Positions 54,788 to 62,678 of a DNA stretch of 64,000 nucleotides are shown piece by piece; position 1 is the stretch's first letter; each line of letters starts with the position of its first letter. The stretch is from contig NZ_CP031705.1 of assembly GCF_022701255.1 (NCBI RefSeq), forward strand, positions 1,873,501 to 1,937,500, given 5' to 3'. The DNA is from Microcoleus vaginatus HSN003. Lineage in GTDB: Bacteria; Cyanobacteriota; Cyanobacteriia; Cyanobacteriales; Microcoleaceae. The translations under genes were made by a program, and so were the position numbers. Under the pieces are notes generated by a model. That model was not told where the DNA came from and made no database searches. It saw nothing but the letters and a program-made list of their open reading frames with translations.

Positions 54788-55408
54788 TCAGAGGAACATT
54801 TCGTTGTCTAGGGAAGTTTTCATTAACAGCAAACATCCCCCTTGTGTGAGGGGCGAATGTGTGGAACCTGGAACCGATCGAATGTAGTCGCCTTGATGGC
54901 AAATTTCCCCTTCTACAATTAACTCTCCTTCTAATACAAGCACTTCCTCCGAGGCAGCGTGTCGGTGCATGGGAAATGTTACTCCAGGTTCTAGTCGCAT
55001 CAAGCAGGTAATTTCGCGCTTGTTTTTGTCAATGTAAAGCTTGCCAAACGAGACTCCCGTAACTCCATAAGATGTCCATTTGACATCGTTCGATCGCACG
55101 ATTAAAGATGGAGTATTGTGCTCTGTTGGAGAGGTAACAATCGGCTTTAAATTGACTGATTCTGCCGGGGTTGGCGGCAGTTCGGCTATGCGCTGGAACA
55201 GGCGGTTTTTGAGGTCGGGGGCGACGGGAACTGGGGGGACTGTGTAGGCGATCGCGGCAATCGTTGATTCCAAAGCAGCTAATTCACTTTTAATTTCTGC
55301 GGACTCTTTCAATTTCTCTGCAAATGCCCCACGTTCTGACTCGTCGAGGATATCGAGAGCTTGAAGGGCTGCAAGGATGTTATATTCCTCGTCTGGCATC
55401 ATTTCCAT
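54788..55408 (-). CDS. Cupin-type anti-sigma factor (ChrR/RskA-like)
   Basis: A 206-residue protein. The N-terminal helical anti-sigma part reads ILAALQALDILDESERGAFAE. It lacks the His-Cys zinc motif of zinc-binding anti-sigma factors. The C-terminal cupin (~115-200) has MHRHAASEEVLVLEGEL with GSTHSPLTQGG; H-x-H and E could bind a metal. It follows the ECF sigma gene by 142 bases on the same strand. It should hold the sigma factor inactive until the cupin senses an oxidant or ligand; the signal is unknown. Confidence 0.8.
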   Translation of the reverse strand: MEMMPDEEYNILAALQALDILDESERGAFAEKLKESAEIKSELAALESTIAAIAYTVPPVPVAPDLKNRLFQRIAELPPTPAESVNLKPIVTSPTEHNTPSLIVRSNDVKWTSYGVTGVSFGKLYIDKNKREITCLMRLEPGVTFPMHRHAASEEVLVLEGELIVEGEICHQGDYIRSVPGSTHSPLTQGGCLLLMKTSLDNEMFL

Positions 55409-55550
55409 CTGTTTTCGCCAATAATTGTAATTCCGCCTAAGTTGATTTTAAATTTGAGATTGTCTGCTACCCTCGCACTCAAGATGGATGATTGGAGATG
55501 CCACAATTTTAGATTGATGTTAAACAACTTAAATTTTGTTTTTTGACTAT

Positions 55551-56117
55551 CTAAAATTCTTCGCTCAAAGCTTGACGCAATTTGGAAATACCCAACCGAA
55601 TTCTGGTTTTGATTGTACCTGTCGGGATACCCGTTTTAGCCGCGATCGCCGCACAAGTCAATCCTTGGTAGTAGGCGAGTTCGATCGCCTGTTGCTGTTC
55701 CTTTGGCAGTTTTTCTAAGGCCGCTTTGACTTGTTCCCTGCGTTCTTTAAACATTGCATCTTCCATCGGTTCTGCAACGCTAGAGATGGGTACTTTAGCC
55801 TCTTCCAGACAAGCTTCAGCAGCCCGGACTGTTCGCTGCACAGATCGAAGCCGATCGAGGGAACGACTGCGGGTCAGCATGAACAACCAGGTATCTGCTC
55901 GACTACGAGAAGGATCGTAAGTTGCTGCTTTTTGCCAAATTTGGGAAAAAACATCGAGTACCACTTCTTCAGCTTCTTCTACCGAACCCAGGATTTTGTA
56001 AGCGAGAGCGTAACTTGGGCGACCGTAGCGATCGTAAAGTTTAGCTAATGCCGTTTGGTCTTTCCGGGCAATCTGCACTAAAAGCAGCGATTCATCGCCT
56101 GACTTCTGGCCTGTCAT
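55551..56117 (-). CDS. ECF RNA polymerase sigma factor
   Basis: A 188-residue protein from ATG 56117 (MTGQKSGDESLLLVQIARKD); a longer frame to 56246 has a non-conserved extension. Region 2 is ALAKLYDRYGRPSYALAYKI with EAEEVVLDVFSQIWQKA and RADTWLFMLTRSRSLDRLR. Region 4 is LEKLPKEQQQAIELAYYQGL then IPTGTIKTRIRLGISKLRQ. It binds the downstream cupin anti-sigma factor. It is divergent from the DUF4331-TPR-NicO genes, which are likely targets by position. Confidence 0.93.
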   Translation of the reverse strand: MTGQKSGDESLLLVQIARKDQTALAKLYDRYGRPSYALAYKILGSVEEAEEVVLDVFSQIWQKAATYDPSRSRADTWLFMLTRSRSLDRLRSVQRTVRAAEACLEEAKVPISSVAEPMEDAMFKERREQVKAALEKLPKEQQQAIELAYYQGLTCAAIAAKTGIPTGTIKTRIRLGISKLRQALSEEF

Positions 56118-56713
56118 CTCAGTGTACCGAAAATTTTTGTTTTGACTGCACAGATCCAAAATTAAAAATTCGGCGTATATCACTACAGAACATAATTGTA
56201 AGTTTGAAGTTGGGGGTACAAACTGGAGTATGCCTTTTCCGGCCAATTTTGTCGTGCTTTGAATTGTAAAAATCCCAAGTCATCTTGAATTTTACCACCT
56301 AATTAGTGATTTTTTGGAGACTTACCAATCCGCTTTATGCAGAACGAAGAAATGCCCTGAGCCTGAACAGTCAAAATAACGCCATTCACTCGTTCCTAAG
56401 CTCTGTCTGCTCACTCCCAAGAAGAGCTTGGAAACCCATATAAGCGAGGCTCTGTCTCCCAGCACGAATTCCCAAGAATAGCCCGGGAACGAATAAATCC
56501 TCAATAACGCACTTTTTTGCATAAATTAATCTGGCAGCACAGATCCAAAATTGCCAAACCTTCGTATACCACCAATAGGGGAAGGCTCAGCAACAGCGCA
56601 AAAGCCCGAGAGGTTGACAGATTTCAACCTGTTGCTCCCAAAGTAAAACCTGCGAAGGCGGGTTATTTACCATTGATTTGTGCAAAAATATCATTGAAAT
56701 ACAGGTGCTAAGA
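56118..56713. promoter_or_regulatory. Divergent region between ECF sigma and DUF4331 genes
   Basis: Nearly 600 bases. They include degraded palindromic-repeat sequence (~56390-56500, with GCTCTGTCTGCTCACTCCCA and CCCGGGAACGAAT). No gene is seen beyond a long non-conserved extension of the sigma frame. Target promoters of the ECF sigma would be expected near 56600-56700, but no motif can be named by eye. Confidence 0.4.
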
Positions 56714-57928
56714 GTGAAGCTCACAAAAAAAATTCGCCGAACCATACTAGCTATTGAAGTAGCTCTAATTGCTCTATTAACTCCAGGGATAATTGTCGCT
56801 TCCGACCACGACGACGGGGAAGTAGATATTAAAGGTCGCGCTGTCAATTTAACTGACGTGTTCGTATATCGCGAAAAAGACCAAAACCCCGGTGCTGCGG
56901 AGGGGGATTTAGTATTTACTATGAATTCAAATCCCAGGTCTGTAGCCCGCTTTCAATATTATTTCAGCACTACAGCCCTCTACCAATTTCACATCACGCA
57001 GGTAGGTGACGTGAATTCTACACCTACTGGACGCTCCGATATTATCTTGCGGTTTGCCTTCAGTCCGCCTAACAATCAAGGTATGCAAGCGGTAGCTGTA
57101 ACTGTTATTCGCAACGGCACGGAGACTGTTGCTAAGACTACAGTTAACGGCGGGTTAATTGCCACAACTCCGCTGAATTCTAATGCTGTTGTGAATACAG
57201 TACCTGTGGGCGGTTCTAACTTGACTGTATTTGCGGGTTTACGCGAAGACCCGTTTTTCTTTGATGTCGAACAATTTTTCCGAGTTCGCGCCGCAGCTTT
57301 GGGAACTGGGCCGCGCACTGCTTTTAAAGAACCGAGTCAAGCGATCGACTTTACTAAAGGTTACAACGTCAATTCAATTGCTGTGCGCGTTCCGAAAGCG
57401 TTTTTGCAAGCAGCAACTGGGGCGAATACTTTTGATGTTTGGTCAACGATTTCCATCAGAGACGGAGCTGGCGGTTTCAAACAATTCGAGCGTTTGGCGA
57501 GACCTGCAATTAATGAGGGTTTGATAGTTTCTCCCGCTTATCTGGAGGCATTTAATAATATTCCTCCGAGATTGGATTTGAGCGCTGCTGCTGCTCCGGT
57601 GCGGCAGGAAGCTGTTGCTACTCTGAATGCTGTGGATCTTTTGGACGGTCGGGATAATGTCGATCCAAATGCGATCGCCGGAGCTTTCTTACCCGATGTC
57701 ATGCGGATTGATACCACAAAAACCAGCGGCTACGCTAGCGCTACAAATGCTCAAGGAAGCTTGATCGGAGGTCGTATGCTGATGGACGACGTTATTGATA
57801 TCACTCTGGGAGCTTTGGTGGGTTCTCCGGTTGGCGATAACGTTTCATATAACGGAACTCCGGGAAATCCGGCTCAGGGACACAAACCTTTAGAACCGAG
57901 TTTTCCTTATTTGGCTTTGCCTAATTAG
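56714..57928 (+). CDS. Exported DUF4331 protein
   Basis: A 404-residue protein from GTG 56714, which places a signal peptide at the N-terminus (RTILAIEVALIALLTPGIIVA). SDHDDGEVDIKGRAVNLTDVFVYRE begins the mature DUF4331 domain, whose acidic DHDD cluster and NLTD motif are characteristic. The region ending GHKPLEPSFPYLALPN is also conserved. DUF4331 proteins are periplasmic or outer-surface proteins of unknown function. It heads a plus-strand set with a TPR protein and a NicO transporter. Confidence 0.88.
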   Translation: MKLTKKIRRTILAIEVALIALLTPGIIVASDHDDGEVDIKGRAVNLTDVFVYREKDQNPGAAEGDLVFTMNSNPRSVARFQYYFSTTALYQFHITQVGDVNSTPTGRSDIILRFAFSPPNNQGMQAVAVTVIRNGTETVAKTTVNGGLIATTPLNSNAVVNTVPVGGSNLTVFAGLREDPFFFDVEQFFRVRAAALGTGPRTAFKEPSQAIDFTKGYNVNSIAVRVPKAFLQAATGANTFDVWSTISIRDGAGGFKQFERLARPAINEGLIVSPAYLEAFNNIPPRLDLSAAAAPVRQEAVATLNAVDLLDGRDNVDPNAIAGAFLPDVMRIDTTKTSGYASATNAQGSLIGGRMLMDDVIDITLGALVGSPVGDNVSYNGTPGNPAQGHKPLEPSFPYLALPN

Positions 57929-57943
57929 TTATTAGTCATTAGT

Positions 57944-57983
57944 CATCTGTCATTAGTCAGGGTTTACTGACTAATGACAGATG
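57944..57983 (+). terminator. 17-bp stem-loop after the DUF4331 gene
   Basis: CATCTGTCATTAGTCAG and CTGACTAATGACAGATG are exact complements with a 6-base loop, followed by TAAAATCCTTTTTTT. It is a strong terminator or attenuator that partly separates this gene from the TPR gene. Confidence 0.75.
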
Positions 57984-58030
57984 TAAAATCCTTTTTTTAA
58001 CTGCAGATGAACGCTGATTAACGCGGATGT

Positions 58031-59437
58031 ATGAAAACTAAGACTAAACTGGAAATAAAATCGGATATTTTCTCGTGGTGGCTGCTGATAGTAGTTCCTT
58101 TAGTTGGGATGGTAGTAGTAAATTTCCCTCCTAATTTGCGTTTTATTTCCGATAAACTTTATAACAATAGTCCGGCCAATCTAGACGCTAATTACCGTTA
58201 TCATTTCTCGAAAAGTTTGAGAAATAATCCCAATCAAAAGGAAGCAATTCAGCAAGAGATTGCTTTTTACCAGCAGCGGTTGGCCGTTGATTCCCGCAGC
58301 GGTTTGAACCGGGCGTCACTGGCGGGATCTTATTTGAAAATGGCTCGCGCTACTGGGGAGGGAGGTTGGTTTTTATTGGCAGAACAAGCGGCTCAAAGGT
58401 CGATCGCCGATTTGCCTTTTGACAACCAAGGTGCCCTGTTAGTTTTAGCTCGAATTGCCGAGGCAAGACACGATTTTGCTACTGCTTTGCGCTTTGCTAA
58501 ACAGGCGGGTTTTGATAATGAAGATGCGATCGCCCTTTCAATTACATCTCACTTAGCGATGGGAAAAGTGAGCGAGGCAAATGCAGCCGCCGAAGCCTTA
58601 GTTAACCGGATTCCCAATTTGGGTTCTCTCACTTTAAGAGCCTTAGTGAGAGAGTCTCAGGGCCGAGATGCTGAGGTTTTGCAGGATTACCGGCAAGCAA
58701 TGGCGGCGGAGGAACCGGGAGAGGTTGCTGGTTCGGCGCGGGCCCGATCGCTCTTGGGTCGATTTTACGCACGTCGCGGGCAGTTTGTGCAGGCGAAAGC
58801 GCTGTTTTTGGAGGCGCTGCGGTTGGTGCCGCGATACCCGCTGGCGCTGATTTATTTGGCGGATTTGGAGACGCGGCAGGGCAATTATCGGGAGGCGGAA
58901 GGCTATTACAGCAAGGTTTCTGCTTATTCTGGCGGGGTTGAGACTGTGTTCGATCGCATTGTCGATCGCGGTATGGCGAGGGTGAAGGATTTGCAGGGAG
59001 ATGCGATCGAATCCCGGCGACTTCGCGACAAAGCAGAAGCCGGGCTGCGACAGGAACAGGTTTCTGGATCTGGCGGTTTTGGCCACCGCAGGGATTTGGC
59101 AAGTTTGCTGTTGGAAAAAGGTCGATCGCAGGATGTCACCGAAGCGCTGGCGTTAATGCAGGAGGAGGTGAAAATTCGGCGGGATGCAGTGACGCTGGAT
59201 ACTTTAGCCTGGGCGCTTTCCGCCGCTGGGGAATGGCAAAAAGCCGATCGAGTGATGGTCGAAATAGTGCGATCGGGGATTCGGGATGCGGGGATGTTTT
59301 ACCGGGCTGGTGCGATCGCCCGGACTTTAGGTAAGGATGCTGAATCTCGCGCTTTTTTTCAAAAGTCCAAGGAAATTGACCCGAGTTTTGACGATCGAGC
59401 TCGCCAAGCATTGGGCTTGGGAAGTTATGAATTTTGA
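58031..59437 (+). CDS. Membrane-anchored TPR protein
   Basis: A 468-residue protein. One N-terminal transmembrane segment (WWLLIVVPLVGMVVVNF) is followed by TPR-like helices to the end (YLKMARATGEGGWFLLAEQA, VLARIAEARHDFATALRFAK, IYLADLETRQGNYREAEGYY, MFYRAGAIARTLGKDAESRA). The helices should face the periplasm. It lies between the DUF4331 and NicO genes, about 100 bases from the first, and probably serves as a scaffold for the same system. Confidence 0.82.
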   Translation: MKTKTKLEIKSDIFSWWLLIVVPLVGMVVVNFPPNLRFISDKLYNNSPANLDANYRYHFSKSLRNNPNQKEAIQQEIAFYQQRLAVDSRSGLNRASLAGSYLKMARATGEGGWFLLAEQAAQRSIADLPFDNQGALLVLARIAEARHDFATALRFAKQAGFDNEDAIALSITSHLAMGKVSEANAAAEALVNRIPNLGSLTLRALVRESQGRDAEVLQDYRQAMAAEEPGEVAGSARARSLLGRFYARRGQFVQAKALFLEALRLVPRYPLALIYLADLETRQGNYREAEGYYSKVSAYSGGVETVFDRIVDRGMARVKDLQGDAIESRRLRDKAEAGLRQEQVSGSGGFGHRRDLASLLLEKGRSQDVTEALALMQEEVKIRRDAVTLDTLAWALSAAGEWQKADRVMVEIVRSGIRDAGMFYRAGAIARTLGKDAESRAFFQKSKEIDPSFDDRARQALGLGSYEF

Positions 59438-59469
59438 GATTAACTAATAGCTGCAACTCCCCCAGCCCA

Positions 59470-59598
59470 CCAGGGGTTGAAACCCCTGGCTAAAAGCTTA
59501 AGTCCTCTTGCATAGGACTAAAAGATTTCACTAAAAAGTAGAAAATCTTTTAGTCGGTTTCAACCGACTTTCGCTATGAGACGGGGATTTCAATCCCC
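59470..59598. repeat. Chain of palindromes between TPR and NicO genes
   Basis: Four palindromes follow one another: CCAGGGG-TTGAAACCCCTGG (59470-59489), AGTCCT/AGGACT (59501-59519), AGTCGGTTTCAACCGACT (59552-59569) and GGGGATTTCAATCCCC (59583-59598). This is a composite cyanobacterial intergenic repeat. Confidence 0.8.
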
Positions 59599-59692
59599 GG
59601 CGGACTGTGGGACTCACGAAAAGATCGCGCGCCGAACAAATCACAACAAAAACAAATAACTCATCCGAAAATAACTAAAAAAACAAGTATTT

Positions 59693-61192
59693 ATGCAGTA
59701 CAAACTGAACCGACTTTCAAAATTATTTATCCTATTTTCCCTAACACTTTCATTCTTACTAACAACCTCAACCAGACCAGTTTACTCGCACTGGTCAGAC
59801 TTATCCGTAGCAGAAATAGTAGTCAACGATTTCCAAACAGAAGTAACATTAACCTTCCCAACCGGCTTAACAAACTTCGCCGACGACAATCGAGACAGCC
59901 AGCTACAACCTGCTGAAGTTCGCAGCCACCAAACACAACTAGAAAAGTTTTTCAGCCAACAAATCCCCATTACCAACAGCAGCAACATTCAAGGCGTTGT
60001 AGCAGTAAAACCGCTAGACATAGCAGCTAAAACCGCCAGCTTAATCCAGCAGCCGAATACCCACAGCACCTTAATTTTAGACTACACCTGGCCCGCATCT
60101 TCTCAAAATACAACCCCTGCTTTACCTGGGGCAATTTCCCTCTCAAAACCTAATTTTCGGATTAATTACAATTTGTTTTTACCCGGAGTTCCGACAGCTA
60201 GCTGTCAAGCTACGATCGTGCAAGCGGGTGCTGTCAAAAGCTTTGTGTTTACGCCACAAAACCGCGACTTTTTGTTAGCAGGAAAGGAATCTATCTGGGA
60301 TTCAGGTTGGAGTTTGCTGCTAGCAATAGCGGGAGCATTTGCTTGGGGATGCGTGCACGCGATGTCGCCCGGACACGGAAAAACCATAGTCGGTGCTTAT
60401 TTAGTTGGTTCACGGGCTACTCCCCTACACGCTTTATTTCTAGCAGCGACGACTACAATTACTCACACTGCCGGCGTGTTTGCTGTGGGCGCAATTACTT
60501 TGTTTGCTTCTAACTTAATCGATCCAGAAAAATTAGATCCTTGGCTGAGTTTAATCTCTGGTTTATTAGTAGCCTCGATCGGGCTTAACTTATTTTTATC
60601 AAAAATTAAGACAAGGTGGGTAGTGAGGACTGAACTTCTCAAAACAATAAAAAGTAAAGTTTTTAATAAAAACTGGTTTTTAAGGAGTAAAGTCCTTACT
60701 GCGGAAGGTGAAGAACCAGTGAATCTTTTGAGTAGGGGAAGTTGGGAGCGAGAATTTAAGCCTGTAAAACCAGATATATCTCACCACTACCACGATCACG
60801 GAGACGGCCGCCTTCACTCGCACTTGCCGCCCGGTGCTGACGGTGATCCTATTACTTGGAAAAGCTTATTGGCCTTGGGAATTTCCGGCGGTTTGTTGCC
60901 TTGTCCTTCCGCTTTGGTGATGCTGTTGAGTGCGTCGGCTTTGGGCAATGTTGGTTTGGGAATGACGCTAGTGGTAGCGTTTAGTTTGGGATTGGCTTTA
61001 GTGCTGAGTGCGATCGGATTAATCTTAGTTTATGCCAAACGGAATTTTGATAAACTGCCAAAACAGCTCACAGCCGTCAAGTTTTTGCCTGCGATTAGCG
61101 CGATGTTTGTGATGTTTTTGGGGTTGGGAATTACCGGACAGGCGATGTTGAAAATATTGGGGGCAAGTCAATGGGTAATTGGCAATGGATAA
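59693..61192 (+). CDS. NicO/RcnA-family metal transporter with exported N-terminal domain
   Basis: A 499-residue membrane protein. A signal sequence (LFILFSLTLSFLLTTSTRPVYS) leads to an exported domain of ~180 residues that holds an EF-hand-like loop DDNRDSQLQPAE (Asp1, Asn3, Asp5, Glu12). Six or seven helices follow with the NicO motif GCVHAMSPGHGKTIVGAYLV and THTAGV, and a His-rich loop HHYHDHGDGRLHSH that should bind Ni, Co or another divalent metal. Residues ~305-341 are a low-complexity insert that matches an intergenic repeat. The transport direction (efflux or uptake) cannot be told. Confidence 0.85.
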   Translation: MQYKLNRLSKLFILFSLTLSFLLTTSTRPVYSHWSDLSVAEIVVNDFQTEVTLTFPTGLTNFADDNRDSQLQPAEVRSHQTQLEKFFSQQIPITNSSNIQGVVAVKPLDIAAKTASLIQQPNTHSTLILDYTWPASSQNTTPALPGAISLSKPNFRINYNLFLPGVPTASCQATIVQAGAVKSFVFTPQNRDFLLAGKESIWDSGWSLLLAIAGAFAWGCVHAMSPGHGKTIVGAYLVGSRATPLHALFLAATTTITHTAGVFAVGAITLFASNLIDPEKLDPWLSLISGLLVASIGLNLFLSKIKTRWVVRTELLKTIKSKVFNKNWFLRSKVLTAEGEEPVNLLSRGSWEREFKPVKPDISHHYHDHGDGRLHSHLPPGADGDPITWKSLLALGISGGLLPCPSALVMLLSASALGNVGLGMTLVVAFSLGLALVLSAIGLILVYAKRNFDKLPKQLTAVKFLPAISAMFVMFLGLGITGQAMLKILGASQWVIGNG

Positions 61193-61247
61193 GCATACAA
61201 TTAGGAGTCTCCCTCCTAACTACAAACTTACGAATAAGTCGGATTTT

Positions 61248-61297
61248 AGATACCCGATTTCTTGAAGAAGCCGGGTATCTGGGTATTGTGTTTTTTA
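61248..61297. terminator. Hairpin between convergent NicO and hypothetical genes
   Basis: AGATACCCG pairs with CGGGTATCT (61248-61256 and 61272-61280), followed by GGGTATTGTGTTTTTT. It lies between two convergent genes. The arm sequence belongs to the AAACCCGG-type repeat group seen near 27500. Confidence 0.65.
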
Positions 61298-61309
61298 GCC
61301 GTTGCTCAC

Positions 61310-61750
61310 TTAGCAGGCCGCGCTATGTTTATTAATAATTTCGGCTAAATCCGGTACTCCCTTTTCTACATAAGTCTTAGCTGAGGGGCGGAGTTTGCCA
61401 TAGGCGCCTTTAACCATCGATCTTGTGCTTTTCTCGACCCTTTTGTCACTTATCTGGAGCAATTCGTCTGCTACTTCACCTTTTCTTTCCGCAAAATATT
61501 CGACTGGGTTGCCATTGTTTACCGCTTCACTCCACATCGGATCGAGTGCGATCGAGATTTCTGGCAGAAGTTGATCGACGACTTGGGCGCAATAGTCAGC
61601 CCGTATCCCCTTGACAGTAGAGTAGGCAGCTTTAAGAGCCATACCACCCAATCCTGACGCTGCAGCAACTTGTTTGTCTATCAACTTCACACAGTCATTC
61701 ACAAAAGTTTCTCTGTTGTTTTCATTCAATAGAATATCGCTAAGTCCCAT
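61310..61750 (-). CDS. Conserved hypothetical protein (146 aa)
   Basis: Starts at ATG 61750 (MGLSDILLNENNRETFVNDC) with GGAGAG seven bases upstream; a 17-codon longer frame lacks a ribosome site. It is mostly helical with a Gly-rich hinge ASGLGGMALKAAYSTVKGI and a basic stretch SMVKGAYGKLRPSAKTYVEK. No transmembrane segment or signal is clear. I recall similar short proteins in bacteria but no function is known to me. Confidence 0.65.
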   Translation of the reverse strand: MGLSDILLNENNRETFVNDCVKLIDKQVAAASGLGGMALKAAYSTVKGIRADYCAQVVDQLLPEISIALDPMWSEAVNNGNPVEYFAERKGEVADELLQISDKRVEKSTRSMVKGAYGKLRPSAKTYVEKGVPDLAEIINKHSAAC

Positions 61751-61801
61751 TATTACTCTCCTTGATTTAATAGTCAACGTGCTTATTAGCTGTGAACTCA
61801 A

Positions 61802-62123
61802 TCTGACATCATATATCTATTTTGAACTTTTACTCAAGGTTTCCCAAGTTTTTTAATGTTTGAATGTCTCTATAAGACAGCCTGATGTGGAGATTTGTTT
61901 AGTATTTTATGGGAATTACTGTTCTATCTACTACTAATTATTGCCCTACGGTTTGTAGTAAGGGCTTTAGTCCTTATTAGGTGATATTAATGAGGACTAA
62001 AGCCCTGACTACAAACTGATGAGTTGTGAACACTCACATAGAAAAGAGAAGATCTCGAAAAAAATATTATAGAGGCTCTGCCTAAGTCCGATCGCACTTG
62101 CACGTATGATCTGGCACGTATCA
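61802..62123. repeat. Intergenic region with long palindromic repeat
   Basis: GTTTGTAGTAAGGGCTTTAG + TCCT (from 61951) pairs with GAGGACTAAAGCCCTGACTA + CAAAC (to 62016) with one mismatch in the arm and a ~16-base loop. It is the full-length form of the GAGGACT-AGTCCTC repeat also seen at 7295. No gene is seen. Confidence 0.75.
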
Positions 62124-62306
62124 TTAGGATTGGACGTTCGCCTTGATGCCCGCAGGTACTGCAACCATGGGAGCTTTCTGGGTTTGAGCCGGCTCAGCGC
62201 TCGATCGCAATACCAAATTTTTTGGTAATTTCGCCGAAGTGCTTAGTCCGGGAAATATGTGAAGCGATAAGGTTAAGCCGGCAGCTAATAATAGTTTTTC
62301 TAACAT
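62124..62306 (-). CDS. Small exported peptide (60 aa)
   Basis: An ATG-started frame with a clear signal sequence (LLLAAGLTLSLHIFPGLSTSA) and a basic, Pro/Ala-rich mature part of about 36 residues. No family is recognised. The upstream AGACAGTGCC offers only a weak ribosome site, so expression is uncertain. Confidence 0.4.
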   Translation of the reverse strand: MLEKLLLAAGLTLSLHIFPGLSTSAKLPKNLVLRSSAEPAQTQKAPMVAVPAGIKANVQS

Positions 62307-62678
62307 GGCACTGTCTCCAATACATACGCCCTAGGGCATAATTCCTCTTACACATCTAACATATAAACATCCTCAGTCGCTTGGTGCGATCGCACGGGCA
62401 TAGTTTAAGTGACATATATCACCACTGAGAAGGGGGTAATGGGGATAGGGGGTGTGCGGCTAGGGGGTGATGGGCAGTAGAGAACTAGGGGAGAGTGGGA
62501 AATCTTTCCTCGCACTTCTACTGTCAACATCCGTTGAACGTGTAAAATTCCTTACACCGGTTCGTTGCCGAATTTCCCCCAAAATCGAGAATTGTCCGAG
62601 AGAAAGAAGCCGTTAAGCCTCTGTCAAGGGTAGAATTAGCGCGTAGAAGTTATTTGACACAGCGGAGGTACCGACAAT
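62307..62678. other. Intergenic region upstream of the Ycf66 gene
   Basis: About 370 bases with a purine-rich stretch at ~62430-62500 (repeated AGGGGGTAATGGGGATAGGG-like sequence) and GCGATCGC at 62388. The Ycf66 ribosome site GGAGG is at 62664-62668. No gene or recognised element. Confidence 0.4.
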
